In this document: piece after piece, positions 44,365-53,220 of the stretch
How the letters are laid out: each line of letters opens with the position of its first letter
How positions within the stretch are numbered: the stretch's first letter is position 1
Assembly (NCBI GenBank): GCA_003034855.1
Contig: PZKD01000059.1
Coordinates: 42,310-106,309, forward strand
Direction: 5' to 3'
Length of the DNA: 64,000 nt
Origin: an archaeon SCG-AAA382B04
Lineage (GTDB): Archaea; Halobacteriota; Methanonatronarchaeia; Methanonatronarchaeales; Methanonatronarchaeaceae
Program-made: the position numbers and the translations under genes
The notes under the pieces: model-generated
The model's input: the letters and a program-made list of their open reading frames with translations, nothing else
The model's database searches: none
Told to the model about the DNA's origin: nothing

Positions 44365-45844
44365 CTTTTATCCCTATTTTCTTTAGTTCTTCCTCTGAAT
44401 GAGAGTCTAAAAACTCATCAAAGGTTCCAAAACCTTCTTTTATGGCTTCTTCAACGAGATACGTTATTCTATGCTTTATTTCTTGAAGTTCTAATCCCTT
44501 GTAGATGGGGTAAGAAAACTTTGCGCCTTCTCCAAGTCTTCCTCCTAGATATAGATCGTAAAGCTCTTCATCCTCCATTCTCTTCCCAAGAAAACCGATA
44601 TTAGAGATATTTCTTAGACCGCAATCATTAGGACATCCTGTTGCCCTTACTTTGATTTCTAGACCCTTGAGGGCCTCGCCAAATTCTTCTTCTAAATGTC
44701 TGATAACTTTCCTCATAGCCTCCTTGGGATAGGGTTTGATTGCTTTTCCACAGAACTCGGCTGAGCAACCAATACCTTCCCATCTCAAATTAGTGGTAGG
44801 TATTTTAAAACCAAGACTTTTTAAATCGTCTCGAAGGGTTTTTATTTTCTCTTGGGGTGTGTCCAAGATTATCAAATTTTGGTAGGGGGTGGTTCTTAGC
44901 TCGCCACTCCCATGTTTCTGAGCTAGATGGGATATAGATCGAAATTCTTCAGCTGATAGCTTCCCTCCAAAAAGGGGTAGATTGAGGTAATAGTTACCAT
45001 CCTTCTGCTTTCTTACTCCTGAATGTTCTTTATCGCTTATTTTTGGCCCTTGGTAATTTAATCTTTCAAGCTTTTTGCCAATTTTATCTTCTAATCTTTC
45101 CCTTACCCTTTCAACGCCCCATTTATCGACTAGCCATTTAAACCTTGCTTTTGCTTTGCTCTCCCTGCTGCTGTTTTTCTTATGTATTTTGGCCATAGAT
45201 TTTGTAGCTTCAAACACAAGGTCTTGAGGGATGAAGACATTCAGTGGTTTGGCAACTTGGGGGCCAGGTAATGAGGGACCTAAAGAGCCCCCTACTACTG
45301 CTCCAAATCCTATTTTGCCTTCATTCTTCAATGCAAATAGTCCTAAATCCCACATTTGTGCTCTAGCACAATCGTTTCTACATCCGGAGACTGAAATCTT
45401 AAATTTGCCAGGGAGGTCCAAGAAATCCTCGTTGCCTATGAAAAAATTATTCATCTCTTTTACAAATGGTCTAACATTTATCAATTCGTCTTCATCATAT
45501 CCGGTAACAGGGCAGGTGCAGATGTTTCTAACATCTCCATATTTTGGCTGGGGGTGAGCCTGTCCGCACTTATCGGTTGTAAATCCTAACTCATCTAGTT
45601 TTTTGAATATTTCAATTGAGTTTTTTGACTCAATCCAGTGTAGCTGAATGCTTTGGGTATTTGTTACCTCCAAATGTCCTTTTCCATATTTTTCGGCAAT
45701 TTCTGCTATTTTAAGTGCTTCTTGGCTCGTTAGAGCACCTTCAGTTACTTTTATTCTTAGGAAATGCTTAGAGCCTCTTCCTTCTTCTCTACCCAGTGAG
45801 TACTTTGAATTGAATTCGGCCAATTTTTCTGGACTTATTTCCAT
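44354..45844 (-). CDS. Siroheme/[4Fe-4S] sulfite (or nitrite) reductase
   Basis: 496 residues with two tandem ferrodoxin-like/reductase halves. Each half starts with a parasite-type segment (HLEVTNTQSIQLHWI at ~57-71; ELRTTPYQNLIILD at ~315-328). Cysteines C360, C365, C404 and C408 (GIGCSAEFCGKA, ATGCPNDCGL) form the [4Fe-4S]-siroheme site; the N-terminal half has C109/C111 and C155/C159 (SVSGCRNDCARAQ). The enzyme reduces sulfite to sulfide; nitrite is an alternative. Divergent from cysH, operon with tusA, and operator at 45861 argue for assimilatory sulfite reduction. Confidence 0.9.
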   Translation of the reverse strand: MEISPEKLAEFNSKYSLGREEGRGSKHFLRIKVTEGALTSQEALKIAEIAEKYGKGHLEVTNTQSIQLHWIESKNSIEIFKKLDELGFTTDKCGQAHPQPKYGDVRNICTCPVTGYDEDELINVRPFVKEMNNFFIGNEDFLDLPGKFKISVSGCRNDCARAQMWDLGLFALKNEGKIGFGAVVGGSLGPSLPGPQVAKPLNVFIPQDLVFEATKSMAKIHKKNSSRESKAKARFKWLVDKWGVERVRERLEDKIGKKLERLNYQGPKISDKEHSGVRKQKDGNYYLNLPLFGGKLSAEEFRSISHLAQKHGSGELRTTPYQNLIILDTPQEKIKTLRDDLKSLGFKIPTTNLRWEGIGCSAEFCGKAIKPYPKEAMRKVIRHLEEEFGEALKGLEIKVRATGCPNDCGLRNISNIGFLGKRMEDEELYDLYLGGRLGEGAKFSYPIYKGLELQEIKHRITYLVEEAIKEGFGTFDEFLDSHSEEELKKIGIKDDE

Positions 45845-45860
45845 TCTATCTTCCTACTTA

Positions 45861-45874
45861 TTAACAATTGTTAA
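45861..45874. promoter_or_regulatory. Operator TTAAC-AATT-GTTAA (sulfite reductase side)
   Basis: TTAACAATTGTTAA, a perfect 14-bp palindrome, 16 bases upstream of the sulfite reductase ATG. It lies just downstream of the start predicted from the TATA box at 45902-45909 (about 45880), a position for repression. Confidence 0.78.
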
Positions 45875-45901
45875 TAAATTGAGGGTAATAAAGCTTTTTG
45901 A

Positions 45902-45909
45902 TTTATAAA
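45902..45909. promoter_or_regulatory. Palindromic TATA box shared by sulfite reductase and cysH
   Basis: TTTATAAA reads the same on both strands. Its centre is 38 bases from the centre of the operator at 45861 and 36 bases from that at 45935. Starts about 25 bases to either side would place both operators at about +5 to +18. It may serve both divergent genes. Confidence 0.55.
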
Positions 45910-45934
45910 GGAAAAGATTTTTTAAAGTTACCTG

Positions 45935-45948
45935 TTAACAATTGTTAA
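45935..45948. promoter_or_regulatory. Operator TTAAC-AATT-GTTAA (cysH side)
   Basis: TTAACAATTGTTAA, identical to the site at 45861, ends one base before the cysH ATG at 45950. Binding would cover the transcript start and translation initiation region. No Shine-Dalgarno is present, so cysH is probably read from a very short leader. Confidence 0.78.
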
Positions 45949-45949
45949 T

Positions 45950-46738
45950 ATGATGGAGTTAAGAGAAAAGGTTGAATCAGCAAAGCAAACTATCCAAAAG
46001 GCAATTAACAATTATAATAACGTAGGTGTTGCCTGCTCCTTTGGTAAAGACAGCCTGACCACGGTCGATATAGCCAAAACTTTGGATTCAGATATAACTG
46101 TTTTCTCAATAATGACACCTTTCTTCCCGGAAGAAACATTTAGGTATGCCCATAGGATGAACAAAGAACTAGGGCTTGAGACAAATGTATACATGGTATC
46201 AGATAATGTTCCGGAACCTCTCCAAAAATCCGAAATTAACATAGAGCTCCTTGAGACAAGGGAGTTTAAGAAAAAGTCAAAGAAGGCGAAAAGAGAGAGT
46301 GGGGGGCCACTGTATAGGCTCAATCCTGACGAATGTTGCCGCCTACTCAAAGTGGAGCCAATAAATTATGCAATCAGGGATCTTGAACTAGACGCTTGGA
46401 TAAGCGGCTTAAGGAATACTGAATCCGCAACACGGGAGGATAACTCCTTCTTTGAAAGTAGGGAAAACTCGGTAAAAGTAAACCCAATTCTGGAATTCAC
46501 CGAAAAGGATGTTATAAACTACCTTGATAAGAGGAATATACAACTTCATCCTTGGTACAAAAAAGAGATTGGAGATAAGAGATATCGCTCCTTAGGCTGC
46601 GCTCCATGTACCGAGCCAGTTAAAGAAGAGGAGAATGAGAGAGATGGTAGATGGAGTTGGAGCGACAAGACTGAGTGTGGGATACATAAATCCAATAAAG
46701 TCGATGGAAATAGCCAGAATCCTAGGGATAAGAAATGA
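45950..46738 (+). CDS. cysH: Adenylylsulfate/PAPS reductase (CysH, [4Fe-4S] APS-reductase type)
   Basis: 262 residues. PP-loop CSFGKDSLTT (residues 29-38); the iron-sulfur cysteines C129-C130 (DECCRLLKVEP) and C217-x2-C220 (RSLGCAPCTEPV) mark the APS-reductase type that uses adenylylsulfate directly; the catalytic C243 is in KTECGIH. It reduces APS to sulfite, which the divergent reductase would take to sulfide. Start codons ATG-ATG; the first is given. No sulfate adenylyltransferase gene is in the window. Confidence 0.94.
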   Translation: MMELREKVESAKQTIQKAINNYNNVGVACSFGKDSLTTVDIAKTLDSDITVFSIMTPFFPEETFRYAHRMNKELGLETNVYMVSDNVPEPLQKSEINIELLETREFKKKSKKAKRESGGPLYRLNPDECCRLLKVEPINYAIRDLELDAWISGLRNTESATREDNSFFESRENSVKVNPILEFTEKDVINYLDKRNIQLHPWYKKEIGDKRYRSLGCAPCTEPVKEEENERDGRWSWSDKTECGIHKSNKVDGNSQNPRDKK

Positions 46739-47259
46739 GTAGGAAAATAAAAATTTTATTTCTTTTAATCTCAGTTATAATAATAACCATGTTCACACTT
46801 GGAGGTATCGGAAACGATCGAGGAATCCCAGGTACCGATGTGCCCAAAAAATTAAACAGCTTCAATAGGACCAAAGTAATCAGAGGAGAAAAAGCAAAAG
46901 ATATCACAAAGTCACTTCATCAAAATCCAAGACAAATAAATCGTATCCAAAAAGCCATTATTCTTAAATATAACATCCCTAATAGCTCATATCTAAAACT
47001 GTATGTCTCTTACTACCAAACCTCGGGAGATGCAGAGGCATCTATTGAGAAAATGGCCAGAGAAATAGAAAAACCCCTTTACACTGACCCAATAAGAAAA
47101 GAAATCAGAGGAATTAAGACCTACATCGGCTCGATAAAAGGAAATAATTTCATTTTTTGGAATAATCAGAAAATAACATACTGGCTTACATACCCAAAGA
47201 GTCCAGAATTGAAAAAAGAAAAACTCTTACAGGTTATAAATAGTGCATTTTCTAGATAA
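46735..47259 (+). CDS. Secreted or membrane-anchored protein, unknown
   Basis: 174 residues. N-terminal signal/anchor (KIKILFLLISVIIITMFTLG). The rest is predicted outside: VIRGEKAKDITKSLHQNPRQ, ILKYNIPNSSYLKLYVSYYQ, IRGIKTYIGSIKGNNFIFWN, an alpha/beta domain with conserved-looking aromatic strands. Its ATG overlaps the cysH stop (ATGA), so it is co-translated with cysH. I do not recognise a family; the context suggests a role in sulfur compound handling at the cell surface. Confidence 0.75.
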   Translation: MSRKIKILFLLISVIIITMFTLGGIGNDRGIPGTDVPKKLNSFNRTKVIRGEKAKDITKSLHQNPRQINRIQKAIILKYNIPNSSYLKLYVSYYQTSGDAEASIEKMAREIEKPLYTDPIRKEIRGIKTYIGSIKGNNFIFWNNQKITYWLTYPKSPELKKEKLLQVINSAFSR

Positions 47260-47261
47260 AA

Positions 47262-47860
47262 ATGAATGAAAGAGTCTTATCTCTCATATCTAGAGGGATT
47301 GATTCCTCTGTAAGTGCTTGTATAGCTGCCGAAAGGTTTGAAGTTATTCCTCTCCACTTTTGTCTATACCCTTTATCATCCTACAAAAGTTCAATAAATG
47401 CATTCAAGGTACTGAGAAAATTTAACTCTGTAAATAAATGTGAAAAAGTTATTATCTTTCTGTGGGAAGAATCGGAACTTGAAGCCAAAGGCATAGTTAA
47501 CGGGAGAGTTCCTCGGCCAGAACCCCTCTCAAACACCCCAAAACATACATGCATTATTAATAGGAATTAAAACCCCTATACTGAGGCCATTGATAGGCAT
47601 GGACAAGGAAGAAATTGTTGGAAGATCTAAGAAGCTTGAGTTATGGAGAGCAGATCATGCTGGGTGCTGTGCGGCTACCCCTAAAAAATCCCAAAACCAA
47701 AGCTAAAAAGAGGACGTGGAGGGTCAGTTTAAGAGAATTTCATACCAGAAATTTTTCAACAAGTGCAAATCAGATGCTTTGGTCTCTGACGTTTCAGATC
47801 TTAATCCTAAAGGTTACCTTTTTAGGGGTGAAGGTGCGTTTGTCAAAGATTGCGGGGATC
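47262..47860 (+). pseudogene. ThiI-like PP-loop protein, broken
   Basis: First frame: NERVLSLISRGIDSSVSACI, where the PP-loop SGGIDS has become SRGIDS, followed by IAAERFEVIPLHFCLYPLSS and a stop at 47570. Then, in another frame, TPILRPLIGMDKEEIVGRSK with KLELWRADHAGCCAATPKKS corresponds to the C-terminal part of ThiI-type sulfurtransferases (compare LPIYRPLIGYDKVETMEVSR in the intact thiI at 55448). The middle is missing or scrambled. It follows the cysH operon by three bases. Confidence 0.7.
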
Positions 47861-47897
47861 TTTAGCCGTATTATCCCGGTAGATAAATGAGATTCAA

Positions 47898-47945
47898 AGC
47901 TTTAAGGGTAGATTAACTCAGAGCTTTAAGGGTAGATTAACTCAG
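47898..47945. repeat. 24-bp tandem repeat, two copies
   Basis: AGCTTTAAGGGTAGATTAAC plus TCAG is repeated directly (47898-47921 and 47922-47945), followed by AGCT of a third. It ends at the stop codon region of the regulator gene at 47942, so it may be a recent slippage duplication. Confidence 0.85.
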
Positions 47946-48313
47946 AGCTGGCTGCTAATCAGCCATTCCCTCTCCCTTGGTTGCTCTTTCTCCGTCCTCC
48001 TTGATTTTTCACTACATCTCAACCTCTTCTCTTTGATATGCCTACATATATTGCATATCTCCTCTGTAGTATTTTCGACCTCTGCTCCGGCGATGGCTTG
48101 CGCCGTGTCATCAATTAATCTTTGCGTATCTCGCCGTAGAGCGAAATCATCACCCCTCCTCTTATGGATATACTGTGATACTGCTGCTGTTGTAACCCCG
48201 AGAGCCTCAGCTATCTCACCCTGGGAAACTTCTCTCTGCTTAAGTCTCTTTGATAATTCCGCTCTGATTGTCGGGAGTATTTCAATTACAATGGATTCGC
48301 AGGGTTGTTTCAT
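47942..48313 (-). CDS. HTH regulator with Cys motif (COG2522-like), cysK-linked
   Basis: 123 residues. Start KQPCESIVIEILPTIRAELS is followed by a helix-turn-helix (REVSQGEIAEALGVTTAAVS, QYIHKRRGDD). C-terminal cysteines CNIC (about residues 88-91) and a later Cys (RLRCSEKS) could bind a metal or Fe-S cluster. A paralog lies at 54994. It follows cysK by six bases on the same strand, so it is made from the cysK promoter with operator 49259. It is a good candidate for the protein that reads TTAAC-N4-GTTAA. The last residues differ from the paralog, perhaps because of the repeat at the stop. Confidence 0.85.
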   Translation of the reverse strand: MKQPCESIVIEILPTIRAELSKRLKQREVSQGEIAEALGVTTAAVSQYIHKRRGDDFALRRDTQRLIDDTAQAIAGAEVENTTEEICNICRHIKEKRLRCSEKSRRTEKEQPREREWLISSQL

Positions 48314-48319
48314 CTCATA

Positions 48320-49249
48320 TCACTCCTTTGAGACTTTCTCAAATAATTGGGTTGAGAGGTATCTCTCACCAGTATCTGGTATTATAACCACTACTAATTT
48401 ATCTTTGTTTTCTTTTCTTCTGGCAACTTTGGTGGCAGCCTTCACAGCCGCTCCGGAGGAAATTCCCGCAAGAATTCCCTCCCTTCTCGCCAGTTTCCTT
48501 GAGGTTTTTATAGCCTCCTCATCCTTTACCTTTATAACTTCATCTATTAGACCTATTCTCAACACCTCAGGAATGAACCCAGCCCCTATACCTTGAACCT
48601 TATGGGGGCCGGGTTCTTCGCCTGATATGACAGCGGATTTTTCAGGCTCAACTGCTACCGATTTGAAATCTTCCTTTCCTATTTCCTCCTTTATAAACTC
48701 AGATATCCCTGTAATGGTTCCTCCTGTTCCTACTCCTGCAACTAAAATATCAACTTGGCCATCGGTATCATCCCAAACTTCCTTTCCAGTGGTCACACGA
48801 TGGATCCAAGGGTTAACCTCATTTTCAAACTGCTGTGGTATAAAGGTGTTTTCAAACTTTTCTGTAAGTTCCTCTGCTTTGGTGACAGCGCCTTTCATCC
48901 CTTTATCAGAAGGGGTTAATACTATTTCAGCCCCTAAAATATCCATTATCTTTCTCCTTTCCACACTCATGGATTCAGGCATCGTCAAGGTTAGATCATA
49001 ATCCTTGGCAGCGCACACGAAAGCTAGGCCAATGCCAGTGTTTCCGCTAGTGGGCTCGATAATTTTGGTGTTCTTATCAATTAGATTTCTGTTCTCGGCC
49101 TTTTCTATCATTGCCCAGCTTATTCTATCTTTTACGGAAAAAAGGGGGTTGAACTGTTCTAGTTTCCCTACTAAGTTTGAAGCAAAAGAGTCTAATCTCA
49201 CCAGGGGAGTTTTTCCAACCAGATTTGTGGAGTTTTCAGCAATTTTCAT
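48320..49249 (-). CDS. cysK: Cysteine synthase / O-acetylserine sulfhydrylase
   Basis: 309 residues, fold type II PLP enzyme. The PLP lysine is in [19 protein letters not shown]; the substrate loop is [14 protein letters not shown]; the phosphate-binding glycines are in [16 protein letters not shown]. It forms cysteine from O-acetylserine (made by CysE at 56622) and sulfide; sulfur carried by a thiocarboxylated protein is an alternative donor, given the neighbouring carrier-E1 gene. Operator TTAACGATTGTTAA lies ten bases upstream of the ATG. Confidence 0.95.
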   Translation of the reverse strand: MKIAENSTNLVGKTPLVRLDSFASNLVGKLEQFNPLFSVKDRISWAMIEKAENRNLIDKNTKIIEPTSGNTGIGLAFVCAAKDYDLTLTMPESMSVERRKIMDILGAEIVLTPSDKGMKGAVTKAEELTEKFENTFIPQQFENEVNPWIHRVTTGKEVWDDTDGQVDILVAGVGTGGTITGISEFIKEEIGKEDFKSVAVEPEKSAVISGEEPGPHKVQGIGAGFIPEVLRIGLIDEVIKVKDEEAIKTSRKLARREGILAGISSGAAVKAATKVARRKENKDKLVVVIIPDTGERYLSTQLFEKVSKE

Positions 49250-49258
49250 AAAACCTAT

Positions 49259-49272
49259 TTAACGATTGTTAA
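49259..49272. promoter_or_regulatory. Operator TTAAC-GATT-GTTAA (cysK)
   Basis: TTAACGATTGTTAA, same sequence as at 41398. A TATA-like AGTAAATAAA (minus strand, about 49295-49304) would place the start near 49274, so the site covers roughly +2 to +15. It controls cysK and the downstream regulator gene, implying autoregulation if that regulator binds it. Confidence 0.77.
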
Positions 49273-49423
49273 TAGTTAAAATTTTCGGTCCTGATTTATT
49301 TACTCCCTACAAAACTACTTTATTATAGCCTAACCTAAACCCCTCTTATTATTTCTAGTAGTAATATTTTTTAACGAAAATTATAAGTAATAGTGATAAT
49401 AAAAGTAGGAGGAAGGTGATATA

Positions 49424-50704
49424 ATGGATGAAAATAGTTATAGGTCTGAAACAAAAGCCGTTCACGCTGGGAAAACCGAAACGAGAGCTAGAGCAGTACC
49501 AATCTTTTCCACCGTTGCCTATGATTTTGATGACTCAGAGCAGGCGGCAAATCTCTTTGCCCTGAAGGAGCCAGAGTTTCCAGGAGAAATATATAGCCGC
49601 TTTACAAATCCAACATATGAGGCCTTAGAGGAAAAGATTTGTAGTCTTGAAAATGGTGTCGCCGCCGCTGCGACTGCATCAGGGCAGGCGGCTACCACTC
49701 TTGCGTTAGCGACAATTGCTGGTGGAGGAAACGATAATATTGTGGCTGCCAAGACACTGTATGGAGGTACTGTGACTCTACTTGACCTAACCTTTCAGAA
49801 CAAGTTTGGGATGGAGGTAAAATTTGTCGATCCTGAACCTGAAGCATTTGTCGAAGCCATAGATGAAAATACAAAGGGGGTTTTCGGAGAAACCATTGGA
49901 AACCCCAAGCTAAACATCCTTGACATAGAGGAGGTGGCCGATATTGCTCATGAGTCAAATATCCCTCTCATTATAGATAACACCTTTGCCTCGCCTCATC
50001 TATGCAATCCCTTTAGATGGGGAGCTGACATTCTAACACATTCATTGACTAAATATATAGGTGGTCACGGAAGGGTGCTTGGAGGGCTTGTGGTTGACTC
50101 AGGTGAGTTCGACTGGATGGAAGGAAATTTTCCGGAAATAACAGAGCATGATCCAGGGTATAGAGGAGGAATAAATTATTTAGAGGAGTTTGGCGATTTA
50201 GCTTATATAATGAAGCTAAAATCAAGGTATATCAGAGACTTCGGCTCCTGCATTAGCCCCTTCAATGCCTTCTTAATTTTAGAGGGGGCGGAAACACTCG
50301 GTCTCCGGATGGAGAAGCATTCTAGGAATGCTCTTAAAGTAGCACAATTTCTAAAAGATCATCAAAAGGTGAACTGGGTAGTATATCCTGGGATCAAGGA
50401 GCATCCAACCTATCATTTGGCAAAGAAATACCTTAAAAACGGATATGGCGGAATTGTGGGCTTTGGAATTGAAGGTGGAGAAAGAGCTGGAAGAGCCTTC
50501 ATAGAGAAGCTAGATTTCTTTAGTCACCAAGCAAATGTAGGGGATAGCAGGTCTCTAGCGATACATCCTTGGAGTACCACTCACTCGCAGCTCACACCTG
50601 AGCAGAGGAAGGAAGGTGGGGTAACCGAGGACTTCATAAGGCTATCTGTAGGTATAGAAGACTCTAATGATCTTATAAGAGACCTAGATCAGGCTTTGGG
50701 ATAG
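49424..50704 (+). CDS. metY: O-acetylhomoserine sulfhydrylase (MetY)
   Basis: 426 residues, gamma-family PLP enzyme. Typical segments: [40 protein letters not shown], the PLP lysine in [20 protein letters not shown], and the end [20 protein letters not shown]. It makes homocysteine from O-acetylhomoserine and sulfide for methionine synthesis. GGAGG and GGTGAT precede the ATG, and ATTATAAG near 49381 may be the TATA box. No complete TTAAC palindrome precedes it, only a half-site TTAAC at 49372. The 173 bases after it hold no clear gene, only a possible 28-codon frame at 50748-50834 preceded by GGAG. Confidence 0.95.
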   Translation: MDENSYRSETKAVHAGKTETRARAVPIFSTVAYDFDDSEQAANLFALKEPEFPGEIYSRFTNPTYEALEEKICSLENGVAAAATASGQAATTLALATIAGGGNDNIVAAKTLYGGTVTLLDLTFQNKFGMEVKFVDPEPEAFVEAIDENTKGVFGETIGNPKLNILDIEEVADIAHESNIPLIIDNTFASPHLCNPFRWGADILTHSLTKYIGGHGRVLGGLVVDSGEFDWMEGNFPEITEHDPGYRGGINYLEEFGDLAYIMKLKSRYIRDFGSCISPFNAFLILEGAETLGLRMEKHSRNALKVAQFLKDHQKVNWVVYPGIKEHPTYHLAKKYLKNGYGGIVGFGIEGGERAGRAFIEKLDFFSHQANVGDSRSLAIHPWSTTHSQLTPEQRKEGGVTEDFIRLSVGIEDSNDLIRDLDQALG

Positions 50705-50877
50705 CACAATTAAAAAGAACATTAGAAAAAGATGAGAGGAGTTAAATATGAGATTAAGGCTTGAAACGGGTTTTATAAAAAATTTTTTTAAAATCTTCTA
50801 TGATAAAGTTGATTTCCCCACTCATAATCTATGATTAAAAAAATAAATAAAAGAGCCAAAATTACTTTAAAAAAGAT

Positions 50878-51447
50878 TTAATTTCTATCTTTCAAATACA
50901 TGAAAGCTCCTAATCCACCAATAACAACTAAAACTATTATAGTGTCCTGATTAATTAAATCAACACCATAGGAAGCGGTAACAAATTTATCACCATACTT
51001 ATCTGCATATTGACTATAAATTTCTTCGCTGTCCACACCTTTCTGAACTTGACTAGTAACCCATTCATGAACTTGAGAAGCTGTTTCACAAGAACAATCC
51101 CTAATTACGTTACTGCATCCACAATTACAAACCAAGTTAGCCTCAATACTCAAAGCGCTTGACTCTAGATCATTTCCATTGGAGTTTTTTTGCACAAATG
51201 AATCTCCAAATCTCTCTGCATATTTGTCAGCTACTTCAGCTTCACTTAGACCATTGTCTCTCCATTTTTGAACTAACATTTGTGTTTCCTTCGCATTGGC
51301 ACATTCACAGCTAGTTAACTCATCGCCACAATCACAGGGACAAAGTAAGGTGACTTCCTGAGCTTTTGCAGCTTCAATTGGTGTTGCAAACAAAATCAAT
51401 AAGCTTAGTATCGAGATAATGGAAATTGTTTTTATTTTTTTATTCAC
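50878..51447 (-). CDS. Secreted protein with two CcmH-like Cys domains and C-terminal anchor
   Basis: 189 residues. Signal peptide (residues 1-~29, ISIISILSLLILFATPIEAA), two repeats each starting with a cysteine cluster (LLCPCDCGDELTSCECANAK; LVCNCGCSNVIRDCSCETAS) followed by a helical hairpin (VQKWRDNGLSEAEVADKYAE; VTSQVQKGVDSEEIYSQYAD), and a C-terminal membrane helix (DTIIVLVVIGGLGAFMYL). The layout resembles CcmH/CycL of cytochrome c maturation, duplicated and with five cysteines per domain instead of two. The clusters suggest extracellular metal binding or thiol chemistry. Next to a TRASH-domain PadR regulator. Confidence 0.8.
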   Translation of the reverse strand: MNKKIKTISIISILSLLILFATPIEAAKAQEVTLLCPCDCGDELTSCECANAKETQMLVQKWRDNGLSEAEVADKYAERFGDSFVQKNSNGNDLESSALSIEANLVCNCGCSNVIRDCSCETASQVHEWVTSQVQKGVDSEEIYSQYADKYGDKFVTASYGVDLINQDTIIVLVVIGGLGAFMYLKDRN

Positions 51448-51462
51448 TTTTTTACCCCCAAA

Positions 51463-51888
51463 CTATCTTCCTTTTTTATAGTGTCTAGCACAGTGTTTGC
51501 AGCAGAAAACTAGTTTTTTATCATTAACCTTGGTTTGGTAGCCTCCTTCGTATACTTTGCAGCCACAATGAGCGCATTCAGTTAGTTTTGGTTCTAGTAT
51601 GGTTGAAACTATGTCATTGAACCTGTTAACTAGTCTTTTGTGTTTGTTTTCGCCTTTGTTCGTTAGTTTGTAAATCTTTTTTTTCCTATCTCCTTTCTCA
51701 GTAACTTCTATCAAGCTTTTTTCTTTGAGTTCAGTTAGAAGAGGATATATTTGTCCAGGAGATGGTTCTTTCCCAATGAGATTTTCTAGTTGCTTCATTA
51801 TTTTGTATCCATGCATTGGTTCTTGATTCAATAAATCGAGTGTGAAGAACTTGGTTAGATTATTAAATAATTTTTCTCGGGAAGTCAT
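51463..51888 (-). CDS. PadR-family regulator with C-terminal TRASH-like metal domain
   Basis: 141 residues. PadR winged helix: FFTLDLLNQEPMHGYKIMKQ, SPGQIYPLLTELKEKSLIEV. C-terminal zinc/copper-type motif ECAHCGCKVYEGGYQTKVND, then VFCCKHCARHY (C-x2-C...C-C-x2-C) is TRASH-like. It probably senses a metal ion and controls the Cys-rich secreted protein gene that starts 15 bases downstream. Confidence 0.87.
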   Translation of the reverse strand: MTSREKLFNNLTKFFTLDLLNQEPMHGYKIMKQLENLIGKEPSPGQIYPLLTELKEKSLIEVTEKGDRKKKIYKLTNKGENKHKRLVNRFNDIVSTILEPKLTECAHCGCKVYEGGYQTKVNDKKLVFCCKHCARHYKKGR

Positions 51889-51980
51889 TTTAATTACTTA
51901 GTCTTTTCCTATAACATAAAAATATATCGCAAATTGATATATCGAAAACCTAATGTATGTGACTAGATTATTGAAAAAAG

Positions 51981-52373
51981 ATGTTACTCAAACTAATTCT
52001 AATATTCATAACATTACCACTAATCGACCTAATATTACTACTAAAAGTTGCTGAAATAATTGGCATAATTGAGACAATAGTGATGGTAATATTAACTGGG
52101 GTATTGGGTGCTGGATTGACAAAAAGAGAAGGAATAGCTACCTGGATAAAATTTAAAAACAAACTCAGCAATAGAGAAAAGGTGTCAGGTGAATTAGCTA
52201 ATGGAGCATTAATAATATTTGGAGCAGCTTTTTTATTAACTCCTGGATTAATCACCGACTCAATTGGTTTCTTAATGATATTGCCTTTCACAAGAAAATG
52301 GATAAAAGCATGGTTGAAAAATTATTTAAACAGAAAAATAAATAACCAACACGTTAGATTTGAGGGCTTTTAG
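51981..52373 (+). CDS. fxsA: FxsA-family membrane protein
   Basis: 130 residues. Two hydrophobic hairpins: [20 protein letters not shown] with [20 protein letters not shown], then [20 protein letters not shown] with [41 protein letters not shown] is the family signature. E. coli FxsA is a suppressor of phage exclusion; general role unknown. Overlap with the following thi4 open frame is not real because thi4 starts at 52435. Confidence 0.9.
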   Translation: MLLKLILIFITLPLIDLILLLKVAEIIGIIETIVMVILTGVLGAGLTKREGIATWIKFKNKLSNREKVSGELANGALIIFGAAFLLTPGLITDSIGFLMILPFTRKWIKAWLKNYLNRKINNQHVRFEGF

Positions 52374-52434
52374 AAAAATAATTATTATAATCAAAAATCA
52401 TGAAAAAACAGAGAAACAAAAAAATTGTGATAAA

Positions 52435-53220
52435 ATGCCAAAATTTGAATCTGCAGGCGAAAAACAAATAACAAGAGCGATTTCTGAATCATTTAGAGAT
52501 GTTTTTGAAGAATATGCTGAAAGCGATGTCATCGTAGTTGGTGGTGGGCCAAGCGGCCTAATGGCTAGTAGGGAGTTAGCTAAAAATGATGTAAAGGTAC
52601 TTTTGATCGAAGCCAACAACTACCTAGGCGGTGGTTTTTGGTTAGGTGGATACTTAATGAACAAACTAACTGTGAGAGATCCTGCTCAATCCATCTTAGA
52701 TGAATTGGGCGTACCATACGAGGAGCCAGAAGACAATTTATATGTTGCAACTGGTCCTCATGCATGTTCTAAGTTAATAGGATCAGCATGTGATGCTGGA
52801 GTTGAGATACTTAACATGACGAAGTTCCAGGATGTTGTCTTAAGAAGAGATAACAGAGTTGGTGGAGCAGTGATTAATTGGACTCCAGTTGATGCGTTGC
52901 CAAGAGAAATAACTTGTGTAGATCCAGTTGGAATTGAATCGAAACTAGTCATTGATGCAACTGGTCATGATGCCGAAGTTGTTTCGAAGATGGAGGAAAG
53001 GGGTTTGTTGGAAACCTCTGGCTATGGTGGAATGTGGGTTGAGAAATCCGAGGACTTAGTTGTTGAACACACCGATTTGATTCATCCTGGATTAATCGTA
53101 ACTGGAATGGCAGTTTCAACTACTTTTGGATTGCCCAGGATGGGGCCAACGTTTGGTTCGATGTTGATGTCTGGAAAAAAAGCTGCCGAGGTTGCAATAG
53201 AAGAGCTTGAAAACTTCTGA
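52435..53220 (+). CDS. thi4: Thiamine thiazole synthase (Thi4), cysteine-containing type
   Basis: 261 residues from the ATG at 52435 (GTGAT-type ribosome binding site upstream). Rossmann motif [20 protein letters not shown] and [20 protein letters not shown] identify Thi4, which builds the thiazole of thiamine from NAD and glycine. C161 in [12 protein letters not shown] aligns with the sulfur-donating cysteine of yeast Thi4 (C205, before MDP), not with the histidine of Methanocaldococcus. This predicts a single-turnover enzyme that gives up its own sulfur, as in haloarchaea. It ends on the start of the next gene (TGATG). Confidence 0.93.
   Translation: MPKFESAGEKQITRAISESFRDVFEEYAESDVIVVGGGPSGLMASRELAKNDVKVLLIEANNYLGGGFWLGGYLMNKLTVRDPAQSILDELGVPYEEPEDNLYVATGPHACSKLIGSACDAGVEILNMTKFQDVVLRRDNRVGGAVINWTPVDALPREITCVDPVGIESKLVIDATGHDAEVVSKMEERGLLETSGYGGMWVEKSEDLVVEHTDLIHPGLIVTGMAVSTTFGLPRMGPTFGSMLMSGKKAAEVAIEELENF

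Noticed and set aside
49372..49376. TTAAC half-site upstream of metY as a sixth N4 operator
   Set aside because: The second half GTTAA is missing, so it does not fit the palindrome.
50748..50834. 28-codon frame after metY with GGAG upstream
   Set aside because: Too short, no recognisable similarity, and rich in Phe/Lys as expected for AT-rich spacer; mentioned only as a possibility.
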